Notes: a model not told the origin generated them from the letters alone. A stretch of 64,000 nt of DNA from Pseudomonas helleri (GCF_001043025.1 NZ_JYLD01000009.1:186001-250000), one strand, 5' to 3'. Shown: positions 1-9,647, counted from the stretch's first letter. Program-made: numbers and translations.

Positions 1-1031
1 AGCAGAATCGAGGCAATCAGGCTGATTTCTACGTCGCGCAACGAGGCGCGAATGGTGGTGGTGCGGTCCATCAAAATATTGAGTTTGATCGAGGCCGGAA
101 TCGACGCTTGCAGAAACGGCAGCTCGGCCTTGACCGCGTCCACCGTCTCGATCACGTTGGCCCCCGGCTGCTTGAAGATCACCAGCAGCACCGACGGTTG
201 GCCGTTGTACAAGCCATAGTTGCGCAGGTCTTCTACGTCTTCGCGCACGTAACCCAAGTCGCTGATGCGCACCAGGTCGCCATTGTTCTGCTTGACCACC
301 AGCGCGCCGTAGTCCGGCGCGTTGTAGAGCTGGTCATTGGCGGCAATCACATTGCCCTGTGCGCCGATATCGATCGTGCCTTTGGGCAGGTTGACGTTAG
401 ATGCGGCGATCACCTCGCGCACCTGTTCAAGGCTCACGCCGTAATGGTTGAGGCGGTCCGGGTTGAGTTCGACCCGCACCGCCGGCAAGGCCCCGCCGCC
501 CACCGTCACGTCGCCCACACCGCTGGTTTGCAGCAACTTTTGTTCGAGCAGGGTTGAGGCCACGTCGTACATGTGCCCCGGCGTGGCCGCGTCGGAGGTC
601 AGACTGATGACCATGATCGGCGAGTCAGCCGGGTTGACCTTGCGGTAGGTCGGGTTGCCTGACAAGTCGCTGGGCAAGTTGCTGCGCGCGGCATTGATCG
701 CCGCTTGCACATCGCGGGCGGCGCCGTCGATGTCGCGATTAAGGTCGAACTGCAAGTTGATCCGGGTCGTGCCCAGACTGCTGGACGAGGTCATTTGCGT
801 GACCCCGGCGATCTGCCCGAACTGACGTTCCAGCGGCGTGGCCACCGAGGTGGCCACGGTGTGCGGGTCGGCCCCCGGCAACTTGGCGCTGACGCTGATG
901 GTGGGGAAATCCACCTCCGGCAGCGGCGCCACCGGCAGCAGGTTGAACGCCAGCACGCCAAACAGCGCGAGCCCGACAGCCAGCAAGGTGGTGGCGATGG
1001 GACGTTGGATAAATGGCGCACTGAGGTTCAT
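1..1031 (-). CDS. muxC: RND efflux pump inner-membrane subunit MuxC, partial
   Basis: About 343 N-terminal residues are visible; the gene runs off the left edge. The protein opens MNLSAPFIQRPIATTLL, the usual start of HAE-1 RND transporters, followed by the first membrane helix and porter-domain segments such as LPEVDFPTISVSAKLPGA. The start ATG is 5 bp after the stop of muxB, so the two are co-transcribed. In MuxABC-OpmB and MdtABC, two different RND proteins form one mixed trimer that uses the proton gradient to expel drugs. The tandem pair of unlike RND genes after a membrane-fusion gene supports the muxC call over a single-RND pump. An opmB-like outer-membrane channel would be expected beyond the window. 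Confidence 0.9.
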   Translation of the reverse strand, partial: MNLSAPFIQRPIATTLLAVGLALFGVLAFNLLPVAPLPEVDFPTISVSAKLPGADPHTVATSVATPLERQFGQIAGVTQMTSSSSLGTTRINLQFDLNRDIDGAARDVQAAINAARSNLPSDLSGNPTYRKVNPADSPIMVISLTSDAATPGHMYDVASTLLEQKLLQTSGVGDVTVGGGALPAVRVELNPDRLNHYGVSLEQVREVIAASNVNLPKGTIDIGAQGNVIAANDQLYNAPDYGALVVKQNNGDLVRISDLGYVREDVEDLRNYGLYNGQPSVLLVIFKQPGANVIETVDAVKAELPFLQASIPASIKLNILMDRTTTIRASLRDVEISLIASIL

Positions 1032-1036
1032 CGCGA

Positions 1037-4000
1037 TCAATCCGCCCTGACTGTGCGGCGACCCTTCAGGCGCTGCCCGAGGTCGTGCATCGCGAGGAAG
1101 ATCACCGGGGTCGAAAACAGCGTCAGCAACTGGCTGAGCAACAGTCCGCCAATGATCGCGATCCCCAACGGATGGCGCAGTTCAGAACCAATGCCGGTGC
1201 CCAGCGCCAACGGCACGGCGCCGAACAGCGAGGCCATGCTGGTCATCAGAATCGGCCGAAAACGCAATGCCGCCGCCTGCTTGATCGCCTGCACCGGGCT
1301 CAAGCCTTCTCGTCGCTCCAGGTCGAGGGCGAAGTCGACCATCATGATGCCGTTTTTCATCACGATACCGATCAGCAGCACGATGCCGATCAAGCCGATG
1401 ATGTCGAACTGGGTGCCAGTGACCAGCAGCGCCAGCAACGCCCCCAGCGCCGCCGAGAGCAAGGTGGAAAGAATGGTGATCGGGTGCACGAAGCTCTCGT
1501 AGAGCATGCCCAGCATCAGGTACACCACCACAACCGCCGCCAGCACCAGCACCGCCTGATTGGCCAACGACGCCTCAAACGTCGCCGCCGCGCCCTGCAA
1601 CGACACTTGCACCGAGGCCGGCATCGCCACCTGCTGCTCGATGGTCTTGAGCCGGGTCAGGGCAGTGCCCAGGGTTTGGCCCGGCGCCAGGTTGAACGAA
1701 ATGTCGGCATACGCGAACTGCCCCAGCCGGTTGATCGTCAGCGGCGTCTGCACCACCTGCATCGTCGCCATGCTCGACAGCGGCGCCACCCCGCCGCCGG
1801 GGATGTCGACGTAGAGCCCGGAGAGTAAATCCGCGAGGTTCTTCGGCGGATGGTCGGTGGCCATCACCACGTGGTACTGGTTGAGCTGGGTGTAAATGGT
1901 CGACACCTGACGCTGGCCGAAAGCGTCATAGAGCACGTCGTCAATCGCCTGCGGGGTAATGCCCAGACGCGAAGCGGTGGCGCGGTCAAACGTGAGCTGG
2001 ATCTGATTGCCGAACTGCATCGCCTGGCTTTGCACATCGGTGAAGGTCGGATCTTGCTTGATCGCCGCCATCAGCTTGCCGGTCCATTCCTGCAACACCT
2101 GCGGGTCGGTGGCCTGCAGGCCGAGGCGGTAACTGGTGGTGGCTACGCTGGCGTCAAGGGTCAGGTCTTGCACCGAGTGCAGGTACAGGCGGATCCCGGC
2201 GTCGTCGGCATTGGCATCGGCCAGACGCCGGATCACCGTGCTGGCGCTGTCGCGCTGATCACGCGGCTTAAGGTTGATCAGCAGATTGCCCTGATTGAGG
2301 GTCGGGTTGGTCTGGTCGATACCGACAAACGACGACAGGCTCTGCACCGCCGGGTCACGCAAAATGCGCGAGGCCAGGCGCTGTTGCTCGACCTGCATCT
2401 GCTGGAACGAAATAGTCGGCGAGGCCTGGGAAATCCCTTGAATTAGCCCGGTGTCCTGATCAGGGAAAAAGCCCTTGGGCATGACCGTCAGCGTCAGCAC
2501 CGTGAGCACGGCGGTGAACACCACCGACAGCAGCGCCAGGGTGCGGTGCGCCAACACCCAGTTCAGACCGCGCACATAGTGCTGGTTGATGCGGTCGAAA
2601 AAATCTTCGCGACGCGCCTGCGGGTGCGCCTTGAGCATGCGCGCGCACATCATCGGCGTCAGGGTCAGGGTAATCACCGCCGAAATCACGATGGTCACGG
2701 CCACGGTCATGGCGAACTCACGGAACAGCCGCCCCACTACGTCGCCCATGAACAACAGCGGGATCATCACCGCAATCAGCGCCAACGACAGCGAAATGAT
2801 GGTGAAGCCGATTTGCGCCGAGCCCTTGAGCGCGGCCTGCAACGGCGTATCCCCCTCCTCCAGGTAACGGCTGATGTTTTCGACCATGACAATGGCATCG
2901 TCGACCACAAAACCGATGGCAATGGTCAGCGCCATCAAGGTCAGGTTATTCAGCGAAAAGCCCAGCGCATAGGCCACCGCCAGGGTGCCGAGCAGGGTCA
3001 AGGGCACGGTCACGGCGGGAATGATCGTGGCCGCGACGTTACGTAAAAACAGGAAGATCACCAACACCACCAGCACCACGGCAACCGCCAGTTCGTACTG
3101 CACGTCGGTGACCGAGGCGCGGATGGTCTGGGTCCGGTCGGTGAGCACCGCCACCTTGAGCGTGCCCGGCAAACTGGCGCGCAGCGTGGGCAGCAAATGC
3201 TGCACGCGATCGACCACCTCAATCACGTTGGCGCCCGGCTGGCGCTGGATGCTCAGCACAATCGACGGGGTTTCGTTGGTCCAGGCGGCCTGGCGCGGGT
3301 TCTCCGGGCCTTGGGTCGAGGTAGCAATTTGTGACAGGCGGATCGCGGCGCCGTTTTTATAGGCGATCACCAGATCGCGGTATTCCTCGGCCGATTGCAA
3401 CTGGTCGTTGGCACCAATGGAATACGCCTGGAACTTGCCGTCGATGCTGCCCTTGGCCTGGTTAACGTTGGCGGTACCCAGGGAGGTACGCAGATCGTCC
3501 AGCGACAGCCCGAGGTTATTCAGCGCCGAGGTATTGGCCTCGACCCGCACCGCCGGGCGCTGGCCGCCGCTGATGGTGACCAGACCGACGCCGCTGATCT
3601 GCGAGATTTTCTGCGCCAGCCGGGTGTCGGCCAGGTCTTCGATTTTGGTCAGCGGCAGTACGTCCGAGGTCAGCGACAGGGTCAGCACCGGCGCATCGGC
3701 CGGGTTGACCTTGCTGTACACCGGCGGGTACGGCAGGTTGGCCGGTAAAAAAGTGCCGGCGGCGTTGATCGCGGCCTGTACCTCTTGCTCAGCCACATCC
3801 AGCGACAGCGCCAGATCAAACTGCAAGGTCACCACCGAGGCGCCATCGGAGCTGGTCGAGCCCATGGACTTGAGGCCGGGCATCTCGCCCAACTGGCGTT
3901 CAAGCGGCGCGGTAATCGACGAACTGATCACCTCGGGGCTGGCGCCGGGGTATTGGGTGAACACCTGAATGGTCGGGTAATCGACCTCCGGCAAGGCCGA

Positions 4001-4102
4001 CACCGAGAGCAGGCGGTAGCCCAAAATGCCCAGCAACAAGATCGCGACCATCAGCAAACACGTGGCCACCGGGCGTTCGATAAAGGGGCGAGAGACGTTC
4101 AT
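1037..4102 (-). CDS. muxB: RND efflux pump inner-membrane subunit MuxB (MdtB-like)
   Basis: 1021 residues, the normal length for an RND drug/proton antiporter. It opens MNVSRPFIERPVATCLLMV, then has the large periplasmic loop after helix 1. The helix-4 signature FVVDDAIVMVENISRYLEEG carries the paired Asp residues of the proton relay, and the second half repeats the fold. The start is preceded by GAGGCG, 10 bp after the muxA stop. It should form a mixed trimer with MuxC in the inner membrane and connect through MuxA to an outer-membrane channel. No frameshift is seen. MdtB is the enterobacterial counterpart. Confidence 0.93.
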   Translation of the reverse strand: MNVSRPFIERPVATCLLMVAILLLGILGYRLLSVSALPEVDYPTIQVFTQYPGASPEVISSSITAPLERQLGEMPGLKSMGSTSSDGASVVTLQFDLALSLDVAEQEVQAAINAAGTFLPANLPYPPVYSKVNPADAPVLTLSLTSDVLPLTKIEDLADTRLAQKISQISGVGLVTISGGQRPAVRVEANTSALNNLGLSLDDLRTSLGTANVNQAKGSIDGKFQAYSIGANDQLQSAEEYRDLVIAYKNGAAIRLSQIATSTQGPENPRQAAWTNETPSIVLSIQRQPGANVIEVVDRVQHLLPTLRASLPGTLKVAVLTDRTQTIRASVTDVQYELAVAVVLVVLVIFLFLRNVAATIIPAVTVPLTLLGTLAVAYALGFSLNNLTLMALTIAIGFVVDDAIVMVENISRYLEEGDTPLQAALKGSAQIGFTIISLSLALIAVMIPLLFMGDVVGRLFREFAMTVAVTIVISAVITLTLTPMMCARMLKAHPQARREDFFDRINQHYVRGLNWVLAHRTLALLSVVFTAVLTVLTLTVMPKGFFPDQDTGLIQGISQASPTISFQQMQVEQQRLASRILRDPAVQSLSSFVGIDQTNPTLNQGNLLINLKPRDQRDSASTVIRRLADANADDAGIRLYLHSVQDLTLDASVATTSYRLGLQATDPQVLQEWTGKLMAAIKQDPTFTDVQSQAMQFGNQIQLTFDRATASRLGITPQAIDDVLYDAFGQRQVSTIYTQLNQYHVVMATDHPPKNLADLLSGLYVDIPGGGVAPLSSMATMQVVQTPLTINRLGQFAYADISFNLAPGQTLGTALTRLKTIEQQVAMPASVQVSLQGAAATFEASLANQAVLVLAAVVVVYLMLGMLYESFVHPITILSTLLSAALGALLALLVTGTQFDIIGLIGIVLLIGIVMKNGIMMVDFALDLERREGLSPVQAIKQAAALRFRPILMTSMASLFGAVPLALGTGIGSELRHPLGIAIIGGLLLSQLLTLFSTPVIFLAMHDLGQRLKGRRTVRAD

Positions 4103-4112
4103 CAGCGGCGCC

Positions 4113-5258
4113 TCACTGTGCGACTACTTTAATGGCCGAGCCATTGTCGAGCTTGTCTGCACCTTCCGTGATCACCTGCTCACCCGGCTTGACCGAAGCG
4201 TCGAGAATCGTGGTGACATCGCCCACGCTTGGGCCGGACTTGACGTTGCGCAGGCTGGCCTTGCTGCCCGCCACCACAAACACGAAGTCGCCCTGGCTGC
4301 CGTGCTGAATGGCCCGGGTCGGCACCACCGGCACTTGATCCAGCGTCTGCGCCTTGAGCCGCGCATTGACGAACTGATTAGGGAACAGCACGTGGTCTGC
4401 GTCATCAAACTGCGCCTTGACCTTGATCGTGCCGGTGCTGGTGTCGACCTGGTTATCCAGCGCCAGCAACTGCCCGCTGGCCAACAGGTTTTGCTTGTTG
4501 CGGTCATAAGCCAGCACGCTGACAGCGCCTGCCGCCCTGGCCTGATTGATCGCCCCCAGGTAGTCCTCGGGCACGGCAAACACCACCGTGGCGGGCTTCA
4601 TCTGCGTGATCACCGCAATCGCGGAGGTGCTGGCGGTGGTTACATAGTTGCCGGGGTCAACCTGGCGCAACCCGACAATCCCGTCTACCGCCGAGGTGAT
4701 GGTGCAATAACTCAACTGCACCTCAAGGTTTTGCACGCTGCCCTGATCGGCGGCCACCGTGCCCAGTTGCTGCGCCACCGTAGAGATTTGCGTATCGAGG
4801 GTTTGTTGGCTGATGGAACCGGCCTTGATCAGTTCGCGGTAGCGCGCCAAGTCACGCTGGGCGTTGCTCAACACCGCCTGATCATGGGCCAGAACGCCTT
4901 TGGCCTGGGCCAACTGCGCCTTCAGCGCGCGGTCGTCGATGCGGGCGATCACCTGCCCTTTGCGCACCTGCTGGCCTTCCTTAAAGTCGACCGAAGCCAG
5001 AATGCCGTCGACCTGAGTGATCACCGTCACGCTCTGCGTGGGCGTGACCGTGCCGAGGGCATCGATGTACACCGGCACATCCTGCGGCACCACCGCCACC
5101 GCCGCCACCGGCTCAGCCCGGCCGCCCATGCCCATGGGGCGGTCTTTGTGCGCCATGGCGGGCCAATGGGCATACAGCGCCCAAGCAACGGCCAGCACAA
5201 CCAGCGCGCTGAGCGCCCAGATAAAAATGTGTCGTCTGCTCGTGTTCACACGCGTCAC
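4113..5258 (-). CDS. muxA: RND efflux periplasmic adaptor MuxA (HlyD/MFP family)
   Basis: 381 residues, the first gene of the muxABC operon. A single N-terminal hydrophobic helix (about residues 9-30) anchors it. It is followed by the biotinyl-lipoyl half-motifs around GTVTPTQSVTVITQVDGIL, an alpha hairpin (about 105-165) rich in Gln and Ala, and the beta-barrel and membrane-proximal domains of the MdtA/MuxA type. It bridges the MuxBC trimer to the outer-membrane channel. The start is the ATG giving MTRVNTSRRHIF. The upstream region holds a TTACA-N6-TTACA direct repeat that could be a response-regulator site. Confidence 0.92.
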   Translation of the reverse strand: MTRVNTSRRHIFIWALSALVVLAVAWALYAHWPAMAHKDRPMGMGGRAEPVAAVAVVPQDVPVYIDALGTVTPTQSVTVITQVDGILASVDFKEGQQVRKGQVIARIDDRALKAQLAQAKGVLAHDQAVLSNAQRDLARYRELIKAGSISQQTLDTQISTVAQQLGTVAADQGSVQNLEVQLSYCTITSAVDGIVGLRQVDPGNYVTTASTSAIAVITQMKPATVVFAVPEDYLGAINQARAAGAVSVLAYDRNKQNLLASGQLLALDNQVDTSTGTIKVKAQFDDADHVLFPNQFVNARLKAQTLDQVPVVPTRAIQHGSQGDFVFVVAGSKASLRNVKSGPSVGDVTTILDASVKPGEQVITEGADKLDNGSAIKVVAQ

Positions 5259-5324
5259 TCACCAAAAGAAGGCTGAGTTCAGAGTATCGAAGCGGTGACG
5301 CGTGAAATTAAATTCGGTGACAGC

Positions 5325-5340
5325 TTACAAAGGTTTTACA
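5325..5340. promoter_or_regulatory. TTACA-N6-TTACA direct repeat upstream of muxA
   Basis: Two TTACA pentamers lie 11 bp apart, one helical turn, about 70 bp upstream of the muxA start. Response regulators of the OmpR/PhoB class bind tandem repeats with this spacing. No regulator gene adjoins the operon in the window, so the link is inference from spacing alone. Confidence 0.3.
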
Positions 5341-5475
5341 CAGCCCTGACAGGACGCTGAATCTGCGGTGTTCATGCAGTGGTTTTGGCTGTTGGTGCAA
5401 CGTCGGTACATTGGGTGCTGCTGGAATCCTCCATCCTCGGCCTCTGCGCGAGTGACAGAGATGCTCGCTTAGCCT

Positions 5476-6531
5476 TCAATAGATGAGTTTCGGTGAGTTC
5501 ACTCCTCTAATTGGAGGAAATGGATTGAAATTGATAGCTTCGTGATCGACGGGATAACCGTGAAACATACCAAAATCGATGGAGCCAAGCTCATACTGCA
5601 TCGTAGTGAAATACTCAATTGTCAGCCACTTCCACTTTTCGATTGCAGGATCATCAACATCAGTAACTTTTCTCGTTAACAAATCTGGAATCAGTACGTC
5701 CGTATGATAGTTAGCCGAATACTTTTTCTCAGAAAAACCCTCTGGCACAGTAGACGGCCTCGAAAGGTGAGGGCATGTATTTACCGGATCAATATTATGC
5801 CAGCTAGTTGACTTCTTACTCTTAAGGCTGATACCACCGTTCCCTATGGACTGCCATGCCAGTCGCTGAATATTTTTAACTGCCTCATCCAGATCATTTG
5901 CAAAACCTTGATTAACCATATTATTCGCATAATGCCCTACTGAATTTATTGAAATAATTGCCCCACCGGGCACTCTGCGATCATGATTAGCCGTATGATG
6001 CGCCGTCGTATGAAAAAAATTAATACCCGCCTTATACAAAAACAACTTACCATCCTGTATCAATGGTGCTGCCTCCGTATAGATAACATCTGTATTAACA
6101 GGAGCATACTCGTTAAATATCAGATTAGAAAACCCCTTAAACACCTCAACCAAGCTATCTGAAGGAGGCAGATAAATCAGCTTTCCGATATTAAAAAAGT
6201 ACAACACAGCATCGCTCTTTCCTTTGGAACACGCTTGCTTCCATTCCAGACGACAAGCTTGAAGGTATGTTTTAAGATGCTCCTGCCCTAACGCAATATC
6301 ATTATCATCAACAACATAGACACTTAGCTGAATATTCTGCTTTCCTGTAGAGGCTAACCTGCCCAACATACAAGGCTGCTTTCGCTTGATCCAACTCAAT
6401 ATGATTTCTTTTTTCTTTTCCTTGTCTGATTCTCCCAGCAGCGCTTTATTTACGATATCCAGATCCTCCCCATAAGAATTTCTCTCACAGGATAGATCAG
6501 GCAATTTGGATAAAAGCAACGTTACATCCAT
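5476..6531 (-). CDS. protein of unknown function, AT-rich cassette
   Basis: 351 residues; I do not recognise the family. It is soluble, with no signal peptide or membrane helix. Visible landmarks are KRKQPCMLGRLAS (about residues 49-61) and a His-rich stretch FFHTTAHHTANHDRRVPGG (about 173-191) that could bind metal or heme, then SINSVGHYANN and a C-terminal GMFHGYPVDHEAINFNPFPP. The PCMLGRLAS stretch faintly recalls the YqcI/YcgG family, which includes heme-dependent N-hydroxylases, but this is weak. GGGAGGTGTCAA precedes the ATG as a strong ribosome site. It lies 40 bp downstream of an EamA exporter on the same strand and shares its low GC, so the pair was probably acquired together and may make and export one compound. 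Confidence 0.7.
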   Translation of the reverse strand: MDVTLLLSKLPDLSCERNSYGEDLDIVNKALLGESDKEKKKEIILSWIKRKQPCMLGRLASTGKQNIQLSVYVVDDNDIALGQEHLKTYLQACRLEWKQACSKGKSDAVLYFFNIGKLIYLPPSDSLVEVFKGFSNLIFNEYAPVNTDVIYTEAAPLIQDGKLFLYKAGINFFHTTAHHTANHDRRVPGGAIISINSVGHYANNMVNQGFANDLDEAVKNIQRLAWQSIGNGGISLKSKKSTSWHNIDPVNTCPHLSRPSTVPEGFSEKKYSANYHTDVLIPDLLTRKVTDVDDPAIEKWKWLTIEYFTTMQYELGSIDFGMFHGYPVDHEAINFNPFPPIRGVNSPKLIY

Positions 6532-6571
6532 TTGACACCTCCCTAACTGAATATCAGCTAGTCTTATATGA

Positions 6572-7510
6572 CTATTTTTTTATGTAATCCTTCAACGTGT
6601 TTTCTGAAGCAGCATTTTTAGCGATCAGCACCAGCGCAATTATCGTCAGTGCGGCACCTCCTACTTGTAAAAGTGAAAGTCTTTCTCCCAAAAAAACAAC
6701 AGCACCAACAACACCAATGACAGGAACAAGGTTTAAAAACATACCCGCCAAGCCGGCACGAATGTATTTCAATGAATAAATATAAAAAGAGAAAGCGAGA
6801 GCATACTGCACAATCCCCGACACTAGCGCTAACCCCCATACTTCCAAAGAACCCGGCAATGCCGCGAACGCTTTACTTTCGGGGTAAATAGTCCACTCCA
6901 ACGGTAACATCAAAATAGAAGCCACCAATGCAAGAGTCTGCTGACAAGCCACTATATAAAAAACATCCTGCTCTTTCGCGATGCGAGAGGACAGAACAAC
7001 ATAGAACGCAGCAGACAGCATACCCAATGAAATCAGGCTTGCGCCAAACCAGCCTTCTTTGACGTTCCCGCCGTGTATATCTAACGCAAAGAACAACCCT
7101 ACCAATATCATTGCTGACAGTACTATAAAATTTATCGACGGTATTTCCTTCAAGAGAAGCATCGCCAGAAGCACAATCATTATTGACTCCAACGATTGTA
7201 ATAACGAGGCCTCTGACGCTCCCGTAAAAGTCAAACCAATCAGCACCAAGACATATGTCAAACACGGCTCAAGCAAGCCTAAAAAACTTAATTTTACCAA
7301 CACGTTAGCCGTAGGGGCGGAGGTTTTTCTGAACGCTACTACGCACCAAAGAAACGTCACACTTGCCATCAACTGAATAATCAGCAACGTGACAGGATAG
7401 AAACTTCCCAGCGCACCCTTTGACATAACTAACGCGCCTCCCCAACACATTGCAGCCATGGTGGCCGAAGCTATACCGAGTGAAGCACGACTTATTTTCT
7501 TGGGTGCCAT
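6572..7510 (-). CDS. EamA/DMT-family transporter
   Basis: 312 residues with about ten hydrophobic helices in two five-helix halves, the 10-TMS drug/metabolite transporter fold (RhaT/EamA group). Segments such as ATMAAMCWGGALVMSKGAL at the N terminus and SGIVQYALAFSFYIYSLKYI in the second half fit it. These proteins mostly export amino acids or small metabolites across the inner membrane. It is the first gene of a two-gene unit with the unplaced 351-residue protein 40 bp downstream. The region is clearly AT-richer than its flanks, which suggests horizontal acquisition. The substrate is unknown. Confidence 0.88.
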   Translation of the reverse strand: MAPKKISRASLGIASATMAAMCWGGALVMSKGALGSFYPVTLLIIQLMASVTFLWCVVAFRKTSAPTANVLVKLSFLGLLEPCLTYVLVLIGLTFTGASEASLLQSLESIMIVLLAMLLLKEIPSINFIVLSAMILVGLFFALDIHGGNVKEGWFGASLISLGMLSAAFYVVLSSRIAKEQDVFYIVACQQTLALVASILMLPLEWTIYPESKAFAALPGSLEVWGLALVSGIVQYALAFSFYIYSLKYIRAGLAGMFLNLVPVIGVVGAVVFLGERLSLLQVGGAALTIIALVLIAKNAASENTLKDYIKK

Positions 7511-7933
7511 TAATTTCGCCTTGCCTCATTTTAAATAAATAAACTTTCCGAGTTACTACTACCCACACATCAAAATTATTACATTTCCCTTTTCGCCCGA
7601 CACGAGACCATAAAGCCTTACCCAAGCCCAGAAACAAGCGTGGATATTTGAGCCACCTTTTGTGCAAGATTAACGCGTGTCAATACCGTAACCACCCTCA
7701 TAATCAGGCCATTTCTGTCGTAACTCACTGGCAAGCCCATGGCAGAGCTGACGGCCTAATTAATTCGATAAATTTCAATGAGTATTATATGTAGGACTAT
7801 TTGTAGGACATATAGGTGCGCCCTTCGGTACTGAGGCCGATGGAAAACTCGCGGCGCAAAAGTTAGCATCCGTTTAACCACACAAATAAATGTGGCCGGA
7901 CGCTAATCAAAAAATCCTACACAAGGGGAAGGC
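7511..7933. other. AT-rich intergenic region with TGTAGGAC direct repeat
   Basis: 423 bp between the EamA gene (-) and the glyoxalase-fold gene (+). I see no credible coding sequence. It holds two TGTAGGAC octamers (7790-7797 and 7802-7809) starting 12 bp apart inside an AT-rich stretch, a plausible regulator site. The promoter of the EamA cassette (minus strand) must lie here, and that of the plus-strand gene near 7860-7920. Confidence 0.5.
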
Positions 7934-8335
7934 ATGTTCAGTCACATTCAGATTGGCGCACGAAACCTCGACGCCATGATTGCTTTTTACGATGCCGTAC
8001 TTACGCCTTTGGGATTAGTACGCATGACTGATCATGATGACGGCCCCGCCGGTGCGGGCTGGCATTTGCTCGGACAGAAATGGCCACAGTTTTTCGTGCA
8101 ATTGCCTTTTAACGGGTTACCCGCAACGTCGGGTAACGGCGTACAGGTCAGCTTTGCAGCAAGCTCGCAAGACCAGGTAAGAGCTGCCTGGCAAGCGGCG
8201 ACCACTTCAGGGGGCACAGATGAGGGAGCGCCGGGGTTACGGCCTCAGTACTCAGCCGATTTTTTTGGTGCGTACTGTCGCGATCCCGAGGGCAACAAAC
8301 TCTGCTTTGTCCACGCCGAAGGCCTGGTTCGATAG
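7934..8335 (+). CDS. VOC-family (glyoxalase/bleomycin-resistance fold) protein
   Basis: 133 residues, a single vicinal-oxygen-chelate domain. It opens MFSHIQIGARNLDAMIAFYDAVLTPLGL, the first beta-alpha-beta unit with the metal-ligand His of the fold, and ends with FFGAYCRDPEGNKLCFVH, whose Asp-Pro-x-Gly-Asn motif typifies the last strand. Small stand-alone proteins of this type act as glyoxalase-like enzymes, dioxygenases or antibiotic-binding proteins; the substrate cannot be read. GGGGAAGG precedes the ATG. It stands alone between unrelated units. Confidence 0.85.
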   Translation: MFSHIQIGARNLDAMIAFYDAVLTPLGLVRMTDHDDGPAGAGWHLLGQKWPQFFVQLPFNGLPATSGNGVQVSFAASSQDQVRAAWQAATTSGGTDEGAPGLRPQYSADFFGAYCRDPEGNKLCFVHAEGLVR

Positions 8336-8375
8336 AGCAATCACCCTCCTCGTCGAGCACCCCTGCGCCGCTGAG

Positions 8376-9647
8376 CTACGCCGTAGCCGCTGTAGCTTTC
8401 ATATTGGTCACCGGCGCTGAAGGTTCTTTAAGCAGTGCAAAGTAGGCAAACGCCGAGCACAGGGCGACGACCGCGCTGATGATGAAGGCTGATGAGAACG
8501 AGCCGCTCTGTTGCACGCTGAAGCCCGTGAGGATCGGTGCGATGGAGCCCGCCAGGTAGCCACCAAAGTTCTGGATCGAACCAAACGAGGCGACTCGCTC
8601 AGACGGCACGATGGTGTTGACGATCATCCACGCGGTGGCGCTGGAGATGTTAATGAAGAACATGGTCAGGCACAGCAGCACTACGCACGCGACGACGTTG
8701 GTGGTGAAGGCCACGATCAGGGTGAACAGCGCCCCGCCGAGCAAGCCGAGGATGACCATCAGTTTGCGGCTGGCCAGCACGCGCATGCCGCGCGCCACCA
8801 GTTTGTCGCAGCAACGCCCGGCCACGATGGTGCCCAAGGCGCCAAACAGGTAGGCCAGCGACACCACCCAGGCGGTGCGGTACAGGTCCAGGCCGTGTTC
8901 GCGCTCAAAGTAGCCCGGCAGCCAGGTCAGGTTGAGCCAGATCATGTAGATCACGCCCATAAAGCCGAGAAACGCGCCCCAGGTGTTGCGCTCTTTGAAC
9001 AGCGCGGTCCAGCGCAGTTTCGGCGCCGCTTTCTGTTGCACCGCCACCGGCTCTGCACGGCCGGTGGCGGCCATGTATTCGGCTTTGCTTTTGTAGAATT
9101 TGAACCAGCACAGCGCCAGCACCAAACCGATGACCCCGGTGAGGATAAACATGCCGCGCCAGCCCAGATGGACCATGAACAACGTCAGCAACGGCGGCGC
9201 CAGGCACGGGCCGATGCAGGTCGAGGACCACACCCAACCGGTGGCGGTGCCGCGCTCTTGGGTGTCGAACCATTCGGACAAGGCCTTGGCTGCCGAGGGG
9301 AACACCGGCGCTTCGCCGATGCCCAGCAACACCCGCAGGCCAACCAGATGGCCGTAGCTGCTGAACAGGCCAAAGGCCGCTTGCGCCACCGACCACACCA
9401 CCAGCGAACCGCCCAGGGCGAGTTTGCTGCCGAGTTTGTCGATCAACGCGCCGAGGGGTAATTGCGAGAAGGCGTAAGCGATGGAGAAGGCTGAGAGCAT
9501 GACGCCCATTTGCATGGGGCTGATGGCCAGGTCTTTCTGGATGGTGGTGTTGGCGATGGACAGGGCACTGCGGTCGAGGTAGTTGACGACTCCAATCATG
9601 AACAGGAAAAAAATCGTCAGCGTTTTGTAGCTTTTTATTGTTTTCAT
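8376..9647 (-). CDS. MFS transporter, anion:cation symporter (ACS) type, sugar-acid uptake
   Basis: 423 residues, 12 membrane helices, of the ACS group that carries glucarate, galactonate and hexuronates (GudP/GarP/ExuT relatives). LFMIGVVNYLDRSALSIANT and the helix 2-3 loop QLPLGALIDKLGSKLAL fit. The start MKTIKSYKTLTIFFLF is chosen because AGAGGCG stands just before that ATG; an upstream in-frame start at 9743 lacks a ribosome site. An ATAAC-N5-GTTAT box, identical in arms to the one in front of the neighbouring LysR gene, lies about 110 bp upstream. It is probably one of two sugar-acid importers of the following aldonate locus. Confidence 0.87.
   Translation of the reverse strand: MKTIKSYKTLTIFFLFMIGVVNYLDRSALSIANTTIQKDLAISPMQMGVMLSAFSIAYAFSQLPLGALIDKLGSKLALGGSLVVWSVAQAAFGLFSSYGHLVGLRVLLGIGEAPVFPSAAKALSEWFDTQERGTATGWVWSSTCIGPCLAPPLLTLFMVHLGWRGMFILTGVIGLVLALCWFKFYKSKAEYMAATGRAEPVAVQQKAAPKLRWTALFKERNTWGAFLGFMGVIYMIWLNLTWLPGYFEREHGLDLYRTAWVVSLAYLFGALGTIVAGRCCDKLVARGMRVLASRKLMVILGLLGGALFTLIVAFTTNVVACVVLLCLTMFFINISSATAWMIVNTIVPSERVASFGSIQNFGGYLAGSIAPILTGFSVQQSGSFSSAFIISAVVALCSAFAYFALLKEPSAPVTNMKATAATA

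Noticed and set aside
1085..1828. Long plus-strand frames opposite muxB and muxC
   Set aside because: They lie antisense to strongly conserved RND genes in GC-rich DNA, where long shadow frames are expected.
7305..7667. 120-codon minus-strand frame across the EamA start
   Set aside because: It overlaps the first part of the EamA gene in another frame, has no ribosome site and no recognisable domain.
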